From Pseudomonas farris (GTDB lineage Bacteria; Pseudomonadota; Gammaproteobacteria; Pseudomonadales; Pseudomonadaceae): DNA of 64,000 bases. Of this stretch, positions 8,370 to 16,464 are shown one piece after another. The notes below the pieces were generated by a model. It ran no database searches and was not told the DNA's origin. It saw only the letters and a program-made list of their open reading frames with translations. Positions within the stretch are counted from its first letter, which is position 1, and the number at the start of each line of letters is the position of its first letter. The stretch lies in assembly GCF_019145235.1 (NCBI RefSeq), contig NZ_JAHSTV010000010.1, forward strand, positions 1-64,000, in the 5' to 3' direction. Position numbers and translations under genes: made by a program.

Positions 8370-8735
8370 AAGGCTCGGTGTCAGACCGCTAAACAAACAC
8401 TGTTTAAACGACACTTCCAGATACTCACCCAGGCTACACATCCTTGCGCCGTTGCCTACGACTACGCCAGAATCCGCCGGCTTGTGCGCCTTGAGGCCGG
8501 GCTCTATCGTTTCCGGGTCGCTGACGAATCAGCGATCGGATTTGACCGTCCGAATCAATCAAGGCGCGCCAGCGTCCAAGACCTGTTTCAGGCATGTCTG
8601 AAATATCGTGTCGCGGTGGCTGTGCGTGGGACACCTTCGGGTGTGCCGGATTCCTTGATGTCCGGTCGGTCAACCCGCGTACAGCTGCCACCTTGTTCGT
8701 TTGACCGCGAACGGTGGTAGCTCCAGTCATCAAGG
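8370..8735 (+). promoter_or_regulatory. Hairpin-rich leader upstream of the DUF6124 gene
   Basis: This stretch of about 360 bp has no convincing gene but several compact hairpins: CGCTGA-CGAA-TCAGCG near 8520-8535, TTTCAG-N6-CTGAAA near 8587-8605, and ACACC-TTCG-GGTGT near 8631-8644. A long interrupted stem pairs AGCT(g)CCACC..TTCG with CGAA.GGTGG(t)AGCT near 8685-8725, ending just before the Shine-Dalgarno AAGGAG. GNRA/UUCG-like loops and the position suggest a structured 5' UTR or small RNA. This is inference from sequence folding by eye. Confidence 0.45.
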
Positions 8736-8744
8736 AGCTTCACC

Positions 8745-9104
8745 ATGTTCAAACCAACACCCAACCCGCCGGAAACCGATCCAACATCCCCCTACGAATC
8801 CCTCGATTCCAAGAAACTCAACGAAGCCGCCGACCGCGCCCTCGACCACTACCTCAAGCCAGCCATCCCCAAAGACACCAAGCGCAAACCCAGCACCATT
8901 TACCATGTGGGTGCGAAGGTCGATAACGAAACCCTGCTGGTCAACGCCTGCGAATCCCTGGCGTCAGCGAGCATGATGCTCAGTGAGTTCGCCGGCTTGA
9001 TGGACATGCCACATCGCAACGTGATGTTGGGGATTCAATCGGTGGTCATGCTTGGGGAGTTGGCGGTGAATCGAGTGTTGGATAACCTCGATCCGCCGTC
9101 CTGA
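8745..9104 (+). CDS. DUF6124-type small protein
   Basis: This is a 119-aa soluble protein of a family frequent in fluorescent pseudomonads. A Pro-rich N-terminus (NPPETDPTSPYESLDSKKLNEAADRALDHYL) leads into a helical C-terminus (NETLLVNACESLASASMMLSEFAGLMDMPHRNVMLGIQSVVMLGELAVNRVLD). No catalytic motif is visible and no signal peptide is present. An AAGGAG Shine-Dalgarno supports the start. It sits alone between REP-type repeats inside the hydroxyproline locus and appears unrelated to that pathway. Function unknown. Confidence 0.8.
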   Translation: MFKPTPNPPETDPTSPYESLDSKKLNEAADRALDHYLKPAIPKDTKRKPSTIYHVGAKVDNETLLVNACESLASASMMLSEFAGLMDMPHRNVMLGIQSVVMLGELAVNRVLDNLDPPS

Positions 9105-9130
9105 ACATTAATCTGAGGCCACAGGGCTTT

Positions 9131-9264
9131 TGTGGCGAGGGAGCTTGCTCCCGTTCGGCTGCGCAGCAGTCGCAAAGCCTGAGCATGCGGTAGGTCTGAA
9201 AAACCGTGATCGCCGGGATTGGGGCCGCTTCGCGGCCCAGCGGGAGCAAGCTCCCTCGCCACAT
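9131..9264. repeat. Inverted repeat pair, GTGGCGAGGGAGCTTGCTCCC family
   Basis: TGTGGCGAGGGAGCTTGCTCCC at the left and its reverse complement at the right flank about 90 bp that contain a further GGCCGC-TTC-GCGGCC stem. This is a second REP-like family, distinct from the GCGGGCTTGCTCGCG type. It lies after the DUF6124 gene. The rest of the intergenic stretch up to about 9480 shows nothing recognisable. Confidence 0.8.
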
Positions 9265-9492
9265 GGGGTGAATTCGGGCAAAGGGTTGGTCGATCAAAGG
9301 ATCGCAGGTCCGGTGTTCCTTAAAGGGGCGCCCCGCACAACCATTGCTCCCATCTGTAACACCCGCCGTGGCGAGCCCAAGCCTTCACAGCGTCACTCCC
9401 CCTCCGTTGCGCCACTACAACACCTCTACCTCAAGGCCTGACGATTAATTCACACCTCGGCCTGGAAACGGGCACGTTGATTGCTATATTTA

Positions 9493-9523
9493 ATATCGTA
9501 TACGAAATCCCCAATACGATATC
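9493..9523. promoter_or_regulatory. Operator-like palindrome upstream of the ABC transporter operon
   Basis: ATATCGTATACGAAAT at 9493-9508 is followed 4 nt later by a second half-element AATACGATAT. The identical 16-mer occurs at 15437-15452, and related CGTATACG/CGCATACGA elements at 20931-20954. It lies 45 bp before the substrate-binding protein start. A GntR-type dimer is the likely ligand. Confidence 0.65.
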
Positions 9524-9552
9524 CAACAGCACTTCACATCAACGAGGCCTCT

Positions 9553-10371
9553 ATGAAAAACCCCGCATTTGCCGTAGCCCTCAGCGCTGTTCTCAGTACC
9601 TCCTTTATCGCCACCGCCCAGGCCGACAAGCTCGACGACATCATCGGTTCGGGCAAGCTGCGCTGCGCCGTGACCCTGGACTTCCCGCCCATGGGTTTTC
9701 GCGATGCGGGCAACAACCCGGCCGGTTTCGACGTGGACTACTGCCATGACCTGGCGAAAATCCTCGGGGTCGAGGCCGAAGTGGTCGAGACGCCGTTCCC
9801 GGACCGCATTCCGGCGCTGGTCTCCGGGCGGGCCGACGTGATCGTCGCCTCTACCTCCGACACCCTAGAACGGGCCAAGACCGTCGGCCTCACCGTGCCT
9901 TATTTTGCCTTCCAGATGGTGGTGCTGACTCGTGATGACACCGGCATCAACAGCTTCGATGACATCAAGGGCAAACCCGTGGGCAACACCAGCGGCACCT
10001 ATGAGGCCATCGCCCTGGAGAAAGATGTGAAGAACTGGGGCACCGGCACCTTCCGCGCCTATCAGTCGCAGAACGACACCCTGTTGGCGATCGCCCAAGG
10101 CCATATCGACGCCACCGTGGTCACCAACACCGTGGCGGCCGCCACCCTCAAATCCGGCAAATACAAAAACCTGAAAGTCGCCGGTAACGCGCCGTACGTG
10201 ATCGACTACGTTTCCCTCGGCGCCAAGCGCAACGAGTACGGCCTGCTCAATTACCTCAACTTGTTCGTCAACCAGCAGGTGCGCACCGGTCGTTACAAGG
10301 AGCTGTTCGTCAAATGGGTCGGCACTGAAATCTCGCCGACCAATCTGACCGTACCACAGGTCTACTACTGA
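9553..10371 (+). CDS. Amino-acid ABC transporter substrate-binding protein
   Basis: This is a 272-aa periplasmic type-3 (PBPb) solute-binding protein. The start is the ATG at 9553, which gives a signal peptide MKNPAFAVALSAVLSTSFIA ending at AQA. The family signature is visible: GKLRCAVTLDFPPMGFRD, GFDVDYCHDLAKILG, GRADVIVASTSDTLERAKTVGLTVPYF and GKPVGNTSGTYEAIAL. It begins an operon running through the aconitase X gene, two permeases and an ATPase. The context strongly suggests uptake of hydroxyprolines, in particular 3-hydroxyproline. A GTATACG operator lies in its promoter. Confidence 0.88.
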   Translation: MKNPAFAVALSAVLSTSFIATAQADKLDDIIGSGKLRCAVTLDFPPMGFRDAGNNPAGFDVDYCHDLAKILGVEAEVVETPFPDRIPALVSGRADVIVASTSDTLERAKTVGLTVPYFAFQMVVLTRDDTGINSFDDIKGKPVGNTSGTYEAIALEKDVKNWGTGTFRAYQSQNDTLLAIAQGHIDATVVTNTVAAATLKSGKYKNLKVAGNAPYVIDYVSLGAKRNEYGLLNYLNLFVNQQVRTGRYKELFVKWVGTEISPTNLTVPQVYY

Positions 10372-10372
10372 G

Positions 10373-12160
10373 ATGTCCGGCATGCCTAGGCCCACTTCTC
10401 TGACCGGTCGCAGCCTGGTCGCGGGCGCCGCCGAGGGCGCCCTGCTGTTCGCCGATATCGGATTGAGTTTCTGGGGCGGGGTCGATCCGTATAGCGGCGA
10501 GATCATTGACCGTCACCACCCGCTCAGCGGCGAATACCTGGCCGGCCGTGTGCTGGCCATTCCCAGCGGTCGCGGCTCGTGCACCGGCAGTAGCGTGTTG
10601 ATGGAACTGATCAGCAACGGTCACGCACCGGCCGCACTGGTGCTGGCCGAGCCCGATGAGATCCTGACCCTGGGCGTGCTTGTGGCACAGACCATTTTCG
10701 AGCGTTCCCTGCCGGTGCTGTGCATCGGCCGGGAGGCCTTCGCCGCTCTGCGCGGCAAGGCCTTCGCTCGGGTCGAGGGCACAACGCTGAGCCTGTTCGA
10801 GCACCTGCCGGGCGATGCCTGGGAGGCAAGCGACAGCCCTTTGCCGAGCACCGACATCGCCACCGCGATCGAACTCACCGAACACGACCAAGCACTGCTC
10901 GACGGCCAGCATGGCAAGGCCGCGCAGGTGGCGATGCAGATCGTCCTGCGCATGGCCGAACTGCAAGGTGCCCGCCATCTGGTGAATGTCACCCAAGCGC
11001 ACATCGATGGCTGCATCTACACGGGACCTGCGAGCCTGCGTTTTGCCCAACAGTTGGTGCAATGGGGAGCAACAGTGCGGGTGCCCACCACCCTCAATTC
11101 GATTTCCGTGGACCAGCGCCGCTGGCGCGAGCTAGGCATTGATCCCGCCCTCGGCGAACCGGCCAGTGCCTTGGGCGATGCTTATATGGCAATGGGCGCA
11201 CAGCTGAGTTTCACCTGCGCGCCCTACCTGCTCGACAGCGCGCCGAAGGCTGGCGAGCAGATCGTCTGGGCCGAATCCAACGCGGTGGTCTATGCCAACA
11301 GCGTGCTCGGCGCACGCACCCTGAAGTACCCGGACTACCTCGATATCTGCATCGCGCTGACCGGTCGCGCGCCGTTGATCGGCTGTCACCTGGACGCGCA
11401 ACGCAAGGCCCGACTGCAGATCGAGTTGCCCGCCTTGGGTGAACTGGACGATGCCTTCTACCCGCTGCTCGGTTACCACATCGGCGCGCTGGCGGGCAGC
11501 CGGATTCCACTGGTGCGCGGGTTGGAAAACCGCAAGCCAAGCCTGGACGACCTCAAAGCTTTCGGCGCGGCATTTGCCACCACGTCCGCCGCTCCACTGT
11601 TCCATATCGCCGAGATAACCCCAGAAGCCATCGACCCGTCTCAAGTGCTGGATACGGATAACCCGGTGCCGGTGGAACACATCCTCTTGAAGGATCTGCT
11701 GCTCAGCTGGCGCGAACTCAACAGTGCCCGCGACAACCGGGTGGATGTGGTCTCGCTGGGCAATCCGCACTTCTCCCTCAGCGAGTTCGCCCACCTCGCG
11801 CGGTTGTGCCTCGGTCGGCACAAACACCCTGAAGTAGTCCTCGCCATTACCTGCGGCCGTGCCGTGCTGGAGCAGGCTCGCGAAGCCGGGCATGTCGCCG
11901 TGATCGAAGCTTTCGGCGCCACCCTGGTCACCGATACCTGCTGGTGCATGCTCGGCGAACCGGTGATCCCGCCGGCCGCAAAAACCTTGATGACCAACTC
12001 CGGCAAATACGCCCATTACGCACCCGGCCTGGTGGGTCGCAAGGTGCACTTTGCCAGCCTCGCCGAATGCGTCGATGGCGCCTGCAATGCCACCGCCAGC
12101 GGGCGTCTGCCGGCGTGGCTACAACCTGCCGCCCTACTGGAGAGCCCTGCGCATGTTTGA
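10373..12160 (+). CDS. lhpI: Aconitase X, probable cis-3-hydroxy-L-proline dehydratase
   Basis: This 595-aa protein fuses the AcnX swivel domain (DUF126, about 5-140, with IPSGRGSCTGSSVLMELI) to the AcnX catalytic domain (DUF521, about 180-590). Typical catalytic-domain pieces are VNVTQAHIDGC, WAESNAVVYANSVLGART, ITCGRAVLEQARE and a C-terminus with DTCWCMLGEP and MTNSGKYAHYAPG, rich in candidate Fe-S cysteines. Fused AcnX proteins are known to dehydrate cis-3-hydroxy-L-proline to pyrroline-2-carboxylate. It starts 1 bp after the binding-protein stop and overlaps the permease start by 8 bp, so transport and dehydration are coupled. A mevalonate-type AcnX role is unlikely in this context. Confidence 0.85.
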   Translation: MSGMPRPTSLTGRSLVAGAAEGALLFADIGLSFWGGVDPYSGEIIDRHHPLSGEYLAGRVLAIPSGRGSCTGSSVLMELISNGHAPAALVLAEPDEILTLGVLVAQTIFERSLPVLCIGREAFAALRGKAFARVEGTTLSLFEHLPGDAWEASDSPLPSTDIATAIELTEHDQALLDGQHGKAAQVAMQIVLRMAELQGARHLVNVTQAHIDGCIYTGPASLRFAQQLVQWGATVRVPTTLNSISVDQRRWRELGIDPALGEPASALGDAYMAMGAQLSFTCAPYLLDSAPKAGEQIVWAESNAVVYANSVLGARTLKYPDYLDICIALTGRAPLIGCHLDAQRKARLQIELPALGELDDAFYPLLGYHIGALAGSRIPLVRGLENRKPSLDDLKAFGAAFATTSAAPLFHIAEITPEAIDPSQVLDTDNPVPVEHILLKDLLLSWRELNSARDNRVDVVSLGNPHFSLSEFAHLARLCLGRHKHPEVVLAITCGRAVLEQAREAGHVAVIEAFGATLVTDTCWCMLGEPVIPPAAKTLMTNSGKYAHYAPGLVGRKVHFASLAECVDGACNATASGRLPAWLQPAALLESPAHV

Positions 12161-12818
12161 TTACAGCTTCCAATGGCGCTCAGCGCTGCGCGCCCTGCCG
12201 GACATGCTCGCCGGTGCTCTGGTCACCTTCGAGACCGCGGCGCTGTCGATGATCTTCGGCGTGCTGATCGCCCTGGCCCTGACCGTGATGCGCGAAAGCA
12301 AAAACCCGCTGCTGCGCGGCATCGGCAACGGCTGGGTATCAATCGCGCGTAATACCCCGTCGCTGTTCCAGATCTACGTCCTCTACTTCGGCCTCGGCTC
12401 GCTGGGCCTGCACGTCAGTTCATGGCTCGCCCTGCTGGCCGGGATCACCTTCAACAATGCCGGGTACCTGGCGGAGAACTTTCGCGGTGGCCTCAAGGCC
12501 GTACCGGACACACAAGTGCGCGCTGCACGTTCGCTGGGCATGAGTGCCTTCCAGGCCTACCGCATGATCATCGTCCCGCAGCTGCTGCGAATCGTCTTCT
12601 ACCCGCTGACCAATCAAATGGTCTGGGCGGTGCTGATGACGTCGCTGGGGGTGATCGTCGGGCTGAACAATGACCTGACCGGCGTGACCCAGGACTACAA
12701 CGTCAAAACGTTCCGCACCTTCGAGTTCTTCGCCATCGCAGCGGTGCTGTATTACCTGATTGCCAAGGCGATCGTCGCGGCAGCCCGGCTGATGGCCTGG
12801 CGGTTGTTCCGTTACTGA
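12153..12818 (+). CDS. Amino-acid ABC transporter permease (first)
   Basis: This is a 221-aa HisM/GlnP-type permease. The ATG at 12153 is preferred since it opens MFDYSFQWRSALRALPDML and overlaps the AcnX stop. About five membrane segments are visible. The permease EAA loop is seen in AARSLGMSAFQAYRMIIVPQLLR. It pairs with the second permease and the ATPase immediately downstream to import the ligand of the binding protein encoded at 9553. Confidence 0.88.
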   Translation: MFDYSFQWRSALRALPDMLAGALVTFETAALSMIFGVLIALALTVMRESKNPLLRGIGNGWVSIARNTPSLFQIYVLYFGLGSLGLHVSSWLALLAGITFNNAGYLAENFRGGLKAVPDTQVRAARSLGMSAFQAYRMIIVPQLLRIVFYPLTNQMVWAVLMTSLGVIVGLNNDLTGVTQDYNVKTFRTFEFFAIAAVLYYLIAKAIVAAARLMAWRLFRY

Positions 12819-12828
12819 GGAGCTGTGC

Positions 12829-13479
12829 ATGTTCTCTACCGGTTTTTCCTCCAATGACCTGTTGTTCCTGCTCAATGGCGCCTGGGTCACGCTGCAACTG
12901 ACGTTCTGGTCGATCCTGCTCGGCTCCCTCGCCGGCTTGCTCTTTGGTCTGTTGCGGGCCTTGTTGCCGCGGGCCAGTTTGCCCCTGGCCTGGGTGCTGG
13001 ACGTGTTTCGCAGCGTGCCGTTGTTGATCCAGTTCGTGCTGTTCAACTCGCTCAAAAGCATCGTCGGTTTGAACATCAGCGCCTTCAGCGTCGGCTGCAT
13101 TGTGCTGGGGGTCTACGCTGCCGCGTACTTCACCGAGATCGTCCGCGCTGGTGTGCTTTCGGTGCCGTTCACCTTGCGCCGGGCCAGTCGCTCGCTGGGC
13201 CTGAGCTTCCTGCAGGACCTGCGCTGGATCGTCCTGCCGATGGCCACCCGGGTGGCTTTTCCGGGCTGGCTGAATCTGGTGCTCGGCGTGATGAAAGACA
13301 CCGCGCTGGTGATGTGGATCGGCATCGTCGAACTGCTGCGCGCCTCACAAACCATCGTCACCCGCATCCAGGAACCGTTGCTGGTGCTGTGCATCGCGGG
13401 CCTTATTTACTACGTCATGAGCCTGGTGGTCGCACGCCTGGGCGCTCGTCTGGAAAGAAGGTGGCAAGAAAATGATTGA
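12829..13479 (+). CDS. Amino-acid ABC transporter permease (second)
   Basis: This is a 216-aa polar amino-acid permease. The EAA loop appears as RASRSLGLSFLQDLRWIVLPMATR, and there are five or so hydrophobic spans. An early motif, GAWVTLQLTFWSILLGSLAG, is usual for the family. It starts 10 bp after the first permease behind a GAGGAG site and overlaps the ATPase gene by 8 bp. Two different permease subunits form a heterodimeric channel. Confidence 0.88.
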   Translation: MFSTGFSSNDLLFLLNGAWVTLQLTFWSILLGSLAGLLFGLLRALLPRASLPLAWVLDVFRSVPLLIQFVLFNSLKSIVGLNISAFSVGCIVLGVYAAAYFTEIVRAGVLSVPFTLRRASRSLGLSFLQDLRWIVLPMATRVAFPGWLNLVLGVMKDTALVMWIGIVELLRASQTIVTRIQEPLLVLCIAGLIYYVMSLVVARLGARLERRWQEND

Positions 13480-14194
13480 GATCGACAACGTACATAAATC
13501 CTTCGGCGACCTCGCCGTGGTCAAGGGTGTCAGCCTGACGGTGAACAAGGGCGAGGTGGTGTCGATCATCGGCGGCTCGGGCTCCGGCAAATCGACCCTG
13601 CTGATGTGCATCAACGGCCTGGAACCGATCCAGAAAGGCAGCATTCGCGTCGATGGCGTCGAGGTCCACGACAGCACCACCGACCTCAATCGCCTGCGGC
13701 AGAAAATCGGCATCGTGTTCCAGCAATGGAATGCCTTCCCGCATCTGACGGTGCTGGAAAACGTGATGCTGGCGCCACGCAAAGTCTTGGGTAAAAGCAA
13801 GTGCGACGCCGAGGAACTGGCGGTGCAGCAACTGACCCACGTGGGCCTTGCCGACAAGCTCAAGACCTTCCCTGGCAAGTTGTCCGGAGGCCAGCAGCAA
13901 CGCATGGCCATCGCTCGCGCCCTGGCCATGTCGCCGGACTACATGCTGTTCGACGAAGCCACGTCGGCCCTCGATCCGCAATTGGTCGGCGAGGTGCTGG
14001 ACACCATGCGCATGCTCGCCGAAGACGGCATGACCATGGTGCTGGTGACCCACGAAATCCGCTTTGCCCGCGATGTATCCGACCGCGTGGCGTTCTTTCG
14101 CAATGGCCTGGTGCACGAGATCGGCTCGCCGGATCAGGTGATTGGGAATCCGGTGCATGCGGAGACTGCGGCATTTCTGAAATCGGTGAAATAG
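13472..14194 (+). CDS. Amino-acid ABC transporter ATP-binding protein
   Basis: This 240-aa ABC ATPase is of the GlnQ/HisP type. Walker A is GGSGSGKSTLL (about 34-44), the Q-loop is VFQQWNAFPHLTV, the signature is LSGGQQQRMAIARAL, Walker B is YMLFDEATSALDP and the H-loop is LVTHEIRFA. It completes the importer with the two permeases and the binding protein. It ends just before a REP doublet that probably separates it from the next gene. Confidence 0.9.
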   Translation: MIEIDNVHKSFGDLAVVKGVSLTVNKGEVVSIIGGSGSGKSTLLMCINGLEPIQKGSIRVDGVEVHDSTTDLNRLRQKIGIVFQQWNAFPHLTVLENVMLAPRKVLGKSKCDAEELAVQQLTHVGLADKLKTFPGKLSGGQQQRMAIARALAMSPDYMLFDEATSALDPQLVGEVLDTMRMLAEDGMTMVLVTHEIRFARDVSDRVAFFRNGLVHEIGSPDQVIGNPVHAETAAFLKSVK

Positions 14195-14200
14195 CGGCTG

Positions 14201-14304
14201 GCCCCTTCGCGAGCAAGCCCGCTCCCACATTAGAACTTCGGTACATTCGAGATCTGTGGCACACAGGAGATCCAATGTGGGAGCGGGCTTGCTCGCGAAG
14301 GGGC
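14201..14304. repeat. REP doublet (REPIN)
   Basis: Inverted copies of CCCCTTCGCGAGCAAGCCCG and its complement flank a spacer of about 45 bp between the ABC ATPase and the next gene. It is the same family as at 8251. Confidence 0.9.
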
Positions 14305-14331
14305 CCAAACAGACAAAACAAGGAGCAGGTA

Positions 14332-15360
14332 ATGCGCTCATCGAAAGTCATTCATGTAGTCAGCTGTCACGCCGAAGGCGAAGTCGGTGATGTGATCGTC
14401 GGCGGTGTCGCCCCACCACCGGGCGCCACTGTGTGGGAGCAATCGCGCTGGATCGCCAAGGATCAGACACTGCGCAACTTCGTGCTCAACGAGCCGCGCG
14501 GCGGTGTGTTCCGTCACGTCAACCTGCTGGTGCCGGCCAAGGATCCTCGGGCGCACATGGCCTGGATCATCATGGAACCGGCGGACACGCCACCGATGTC
14601 CGGCTCCAATTCGCTGTGCGTCGCCACCGTGCTGCTCGACAGCGGCATTCTGCCGATGACCGAACCGCAAACCCGACTGGTGCTCGAAGCGCCCGGCGGC
14701 CTGATCGAGGCCGTGGCCGATTGCCGTGATGGCAAGGTCGAGCGGGTAGAAATCAAGAACGTGCCCTCCTTCGCTGATCGCCTCGACGCCTGGATCGAAG
14801 TCGAAGGCCTTGGCTCGTTGCAGGTCGACACTGCGTATGGCGGCGACAGCTTTGTGATCGCCGACGCCGAACGCCTGGGCTTTTCCATTCGTCCTGATGA
14901 GGCTGCCGACCTGGTGGCGGTCGGGTTGAAAATCACTCGCGCGGCCAATGAACAATTGGGCTTCGTCCATCCGCTGAACCCCGAGTGGTCACATATTTCC
15001 TTCTGCCAGATTGCCGCGCCCATCGTCGTTGAAAATGGCATCGCCACTGGCGCCAACGCGGTGGTGATTCAACCCGGCAAGATTGACCGCTCGCCTACCG
15101 GCACCGGCTGCTCGGCGCGCATGGCGGTGCTGCAGGCCAAGGGATTGATGCAGGTGGGCGAGCGCTTTATTGGGCGTTCGATCATCGGTTCCGAATTCCA
15201 CTGCCGCATCGATTCCCTGACCGAAGTGGCCGGACGCCCCGCAATCTACCCGTGCATATCCGGCCGGGCCTGGATCACCGGCACCCACCAATTGCTGCTC
15301 GACCCGAGCGATCCGTGGCCACAGGGCTATCGCCTGTCAGACACATGGCCGGGTGCCTGA
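14332..15360 (+). CDS. Proline racemase-family protein with Ser/Thr active site (candidate trans-3-hydroxyproline dehydratase)
   Basis: This is a 342-aa proline racemase-superfamily protein. The ATG at 14332 behind AAGGAGCAGG gives the usual N-terminus IHVVSCHAEGEVGDVIVGG. The first active-site position is Ser90 (PPMSGSNSLCVATV) and the second Thr256 (DRSPTGTGCSARMAVL), where the epimerase has Cys and Cys. Known trans-3-hydroxy-L-proline dehydratases pair a first-site Cys with Thr, so Ser/Thr is an unusual combination. Next to an AcnX-type cis-3-hydroxyproline dehydratase, a role in 3-hydroxyproline conversion (dehydratase or epimerase) is likely but not proven. No stable operon link; REP DNA precedes it. 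Confidence 0.75.
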   Translation: MRSSKVIHVVSCHAEGEVGDVIVGGVAPPPGATVWEQSRWIAKDQTLRNFVLNEPRGGVFRHVNLLVPAKDPRAHMAWIIMEPADTPPMSGSNSLCVATVLLDSGILPMTEPQTRLVLEAPGGLIEAVADCRDGKVERVEIKNVPSFADRLDAWIEVEGLGSLQVDTAYGGDSFVIADAERLGFSIRPDEAADLVAVGLKITRAANEQLGFVHPLNPEWSHISFCQIAAPIVVENGIATGANAVVIQPGKIDRSPTGTGCSARMAVLQAKGLMQVGERFIGRSIIGSEFHCRIDSLTEVAGRPAIYPCISGRAWITGTHQLLLDPSDPWPQGYRLSDTWPGA

Positions 15361-15436
15361 AACTCCCCCAGACCAACGGCTACCAAAAACCCCTGACTCA
15401 TTGAAAAAAACACTAGCCGAGTCATTGTCATTTAAA

Positions 15437-15452
15437 ATATCGTATACGAAAT
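15437..15452. promoter_or_regulatory. Operator-like palindrome upstream of the deaminase gene
   Basis: ATATCGTATACGAAAT is identical over 16 bp to the site at 9493, and lies 24 bp before the deaminase start, within the likely promoter. A GntR-type repressor bound here would block transcription of the deaminase-transporter-dehydrogenase genes. Confidence 0.7.
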
Positions 15453-15475
15453 ACAAAAACGAACCGGAGGCAACA

Positions 15476-16393
15476 ATGAGCAAGCGTATTAACTGGAGTG
15501 GCGTCTTCCCCGCGGTGACCACTCAATTTAACGATGACTTCACCATCAACCTGGAAAAAACCCATCAGGTGATTTCCAACGTGATCCGTGACGGCGTATC
15601 AGGCCTGGTGGTGTGCGGTTCGGTGGGGGAAAACACCTCATTGACCGCCGAAGAAAAAATCGCCGTGACCGAAGTCGCGGTCGATGCCTCCCGGGGTCGC
15701 GTGCCAGTGATCTGCGGTGTGGCCGAGTTCACCAGCGTGCAAGCGGCCAAGGTCGCCAATGCCGTGCGCCGGGTCGGCGTCGACGGCGTGATGCTGATGC
15801 CGGCGCTGGTCTACGGCTCCAAACCGTTCGAGACCGCCGAGCACTACCGCTACGTGGCGAAAAACGCCGACGTACCGCTGATGGTCTACAACAACCCGCC
15901 GATCTACAAAAACGACGTCACCCCGGACATCCTGATTTCCCTGGCCGACTGCGACAACGTGGTGTGCTTCAAGGATTCGTCCGGCGATACCCGTCGTTTC
16001 ATCGACGTGCGCAATGAAGTCGGCGACCGCTTCGTGCTGTTCGCAGGTCTCGACGACGTGGTGCTGGAAAGCATCGCGGTGGGTGCCGAAGGCTGGGTCT
16101 CGGGCATGTCCAACGTGTTCCCGAAAGAAGGCGAAACCATCTTCCGCCTGGCCAAGGCCGGTCGCTTCGCCGAAGCCATGCCGATCTACGAATGGCTGAT
16201 GCCGATCCTGCACCTCGATGCCCGTGCCGACCTGGTGCAGTGCATCAAGCTCTGCGAAGCCATCGCCGGTCGCGGCAGCGCGCTGACCCGTCCGCCACGC
16301 CTGGCACTGCCGGAAGCCGATCGGGTGTTCGTCGAGCAGATCATGGCCAAGGCCCTGGCTAACCGTCCGGAGTTGCCAGACGTCGGTCTCTGA
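15476..16393 (+). CDS. lhpC: Pyrroline-4-hydroxy-2-carboxylate deaminase (DapA/NAL family)
   Basis: This is a 305-aa dihydrodipicolinate synthase-family TIM barrel. The ATG at 15476 follows a strong GGAGG site. Family motifs: GVFPAVTTQF at the start, GLVVCGSVGENTSLTAEEK (binding loop), PLMVYNNPPIYKNDV with the conserved Tyr, and VVCFKDSSGDTRRF holding the Schiff-base Lys. In hydroxyproline loci this branch deaminates pyrroline-4-hydroxy-2-carboxylate to 2-oxoglutarate semialdehyde. It shares the operator with the transporter operon and precedes an MHS transporter and the semialdehyde dehydrogenase. Confidence 0.88.
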   Translation: MSKRINWSGVFPAVTTQFNDDFTINLEKTHQVISNVIRDGVSGLVVCGSVGENTSLTAEEKIAVTEVAVDASRGRVPVICGVAEFTSVQAAKVANAVRRVGVDGVMLMPALVYGSKPFETAEHYRYVAKNADVPLMVYNNPPIYKNDVTPDILISLADCDNVVCFKDSSGDTRRFIDVRNEVGDRFVLFAGLDDVVLESIAVGAEGWVSGMSNVFPKEGETIFRLAKAGRFAEAMPIYEWLMPILHLDARADLVQCIKLCEAIAGRGSALTRPPRLALPEADRVFVEQIMAKALANRPELPDVGL

Positions 16394-16399
16394 GTGATT

Positions 16400-16436
16400 G
16401 CCGGGCGGGTCTTTGCGGATCCGGCCCGGCTGCCTG
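16400..16436 (+). terminator. Weak intergenic hairpin after the deaminase gene
   Basis: GCCGGGC and GCCCGGC form a 7-bp stem with a 17-nt loop, followed by TGCCTGTTTTT. It could attenuate transcription into the transporter gene 30 bp on. Confidence 0.35.
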
Positions 16437-16464
16437 TTTTTGCGCCTCTACAGGAAACGCCAGC

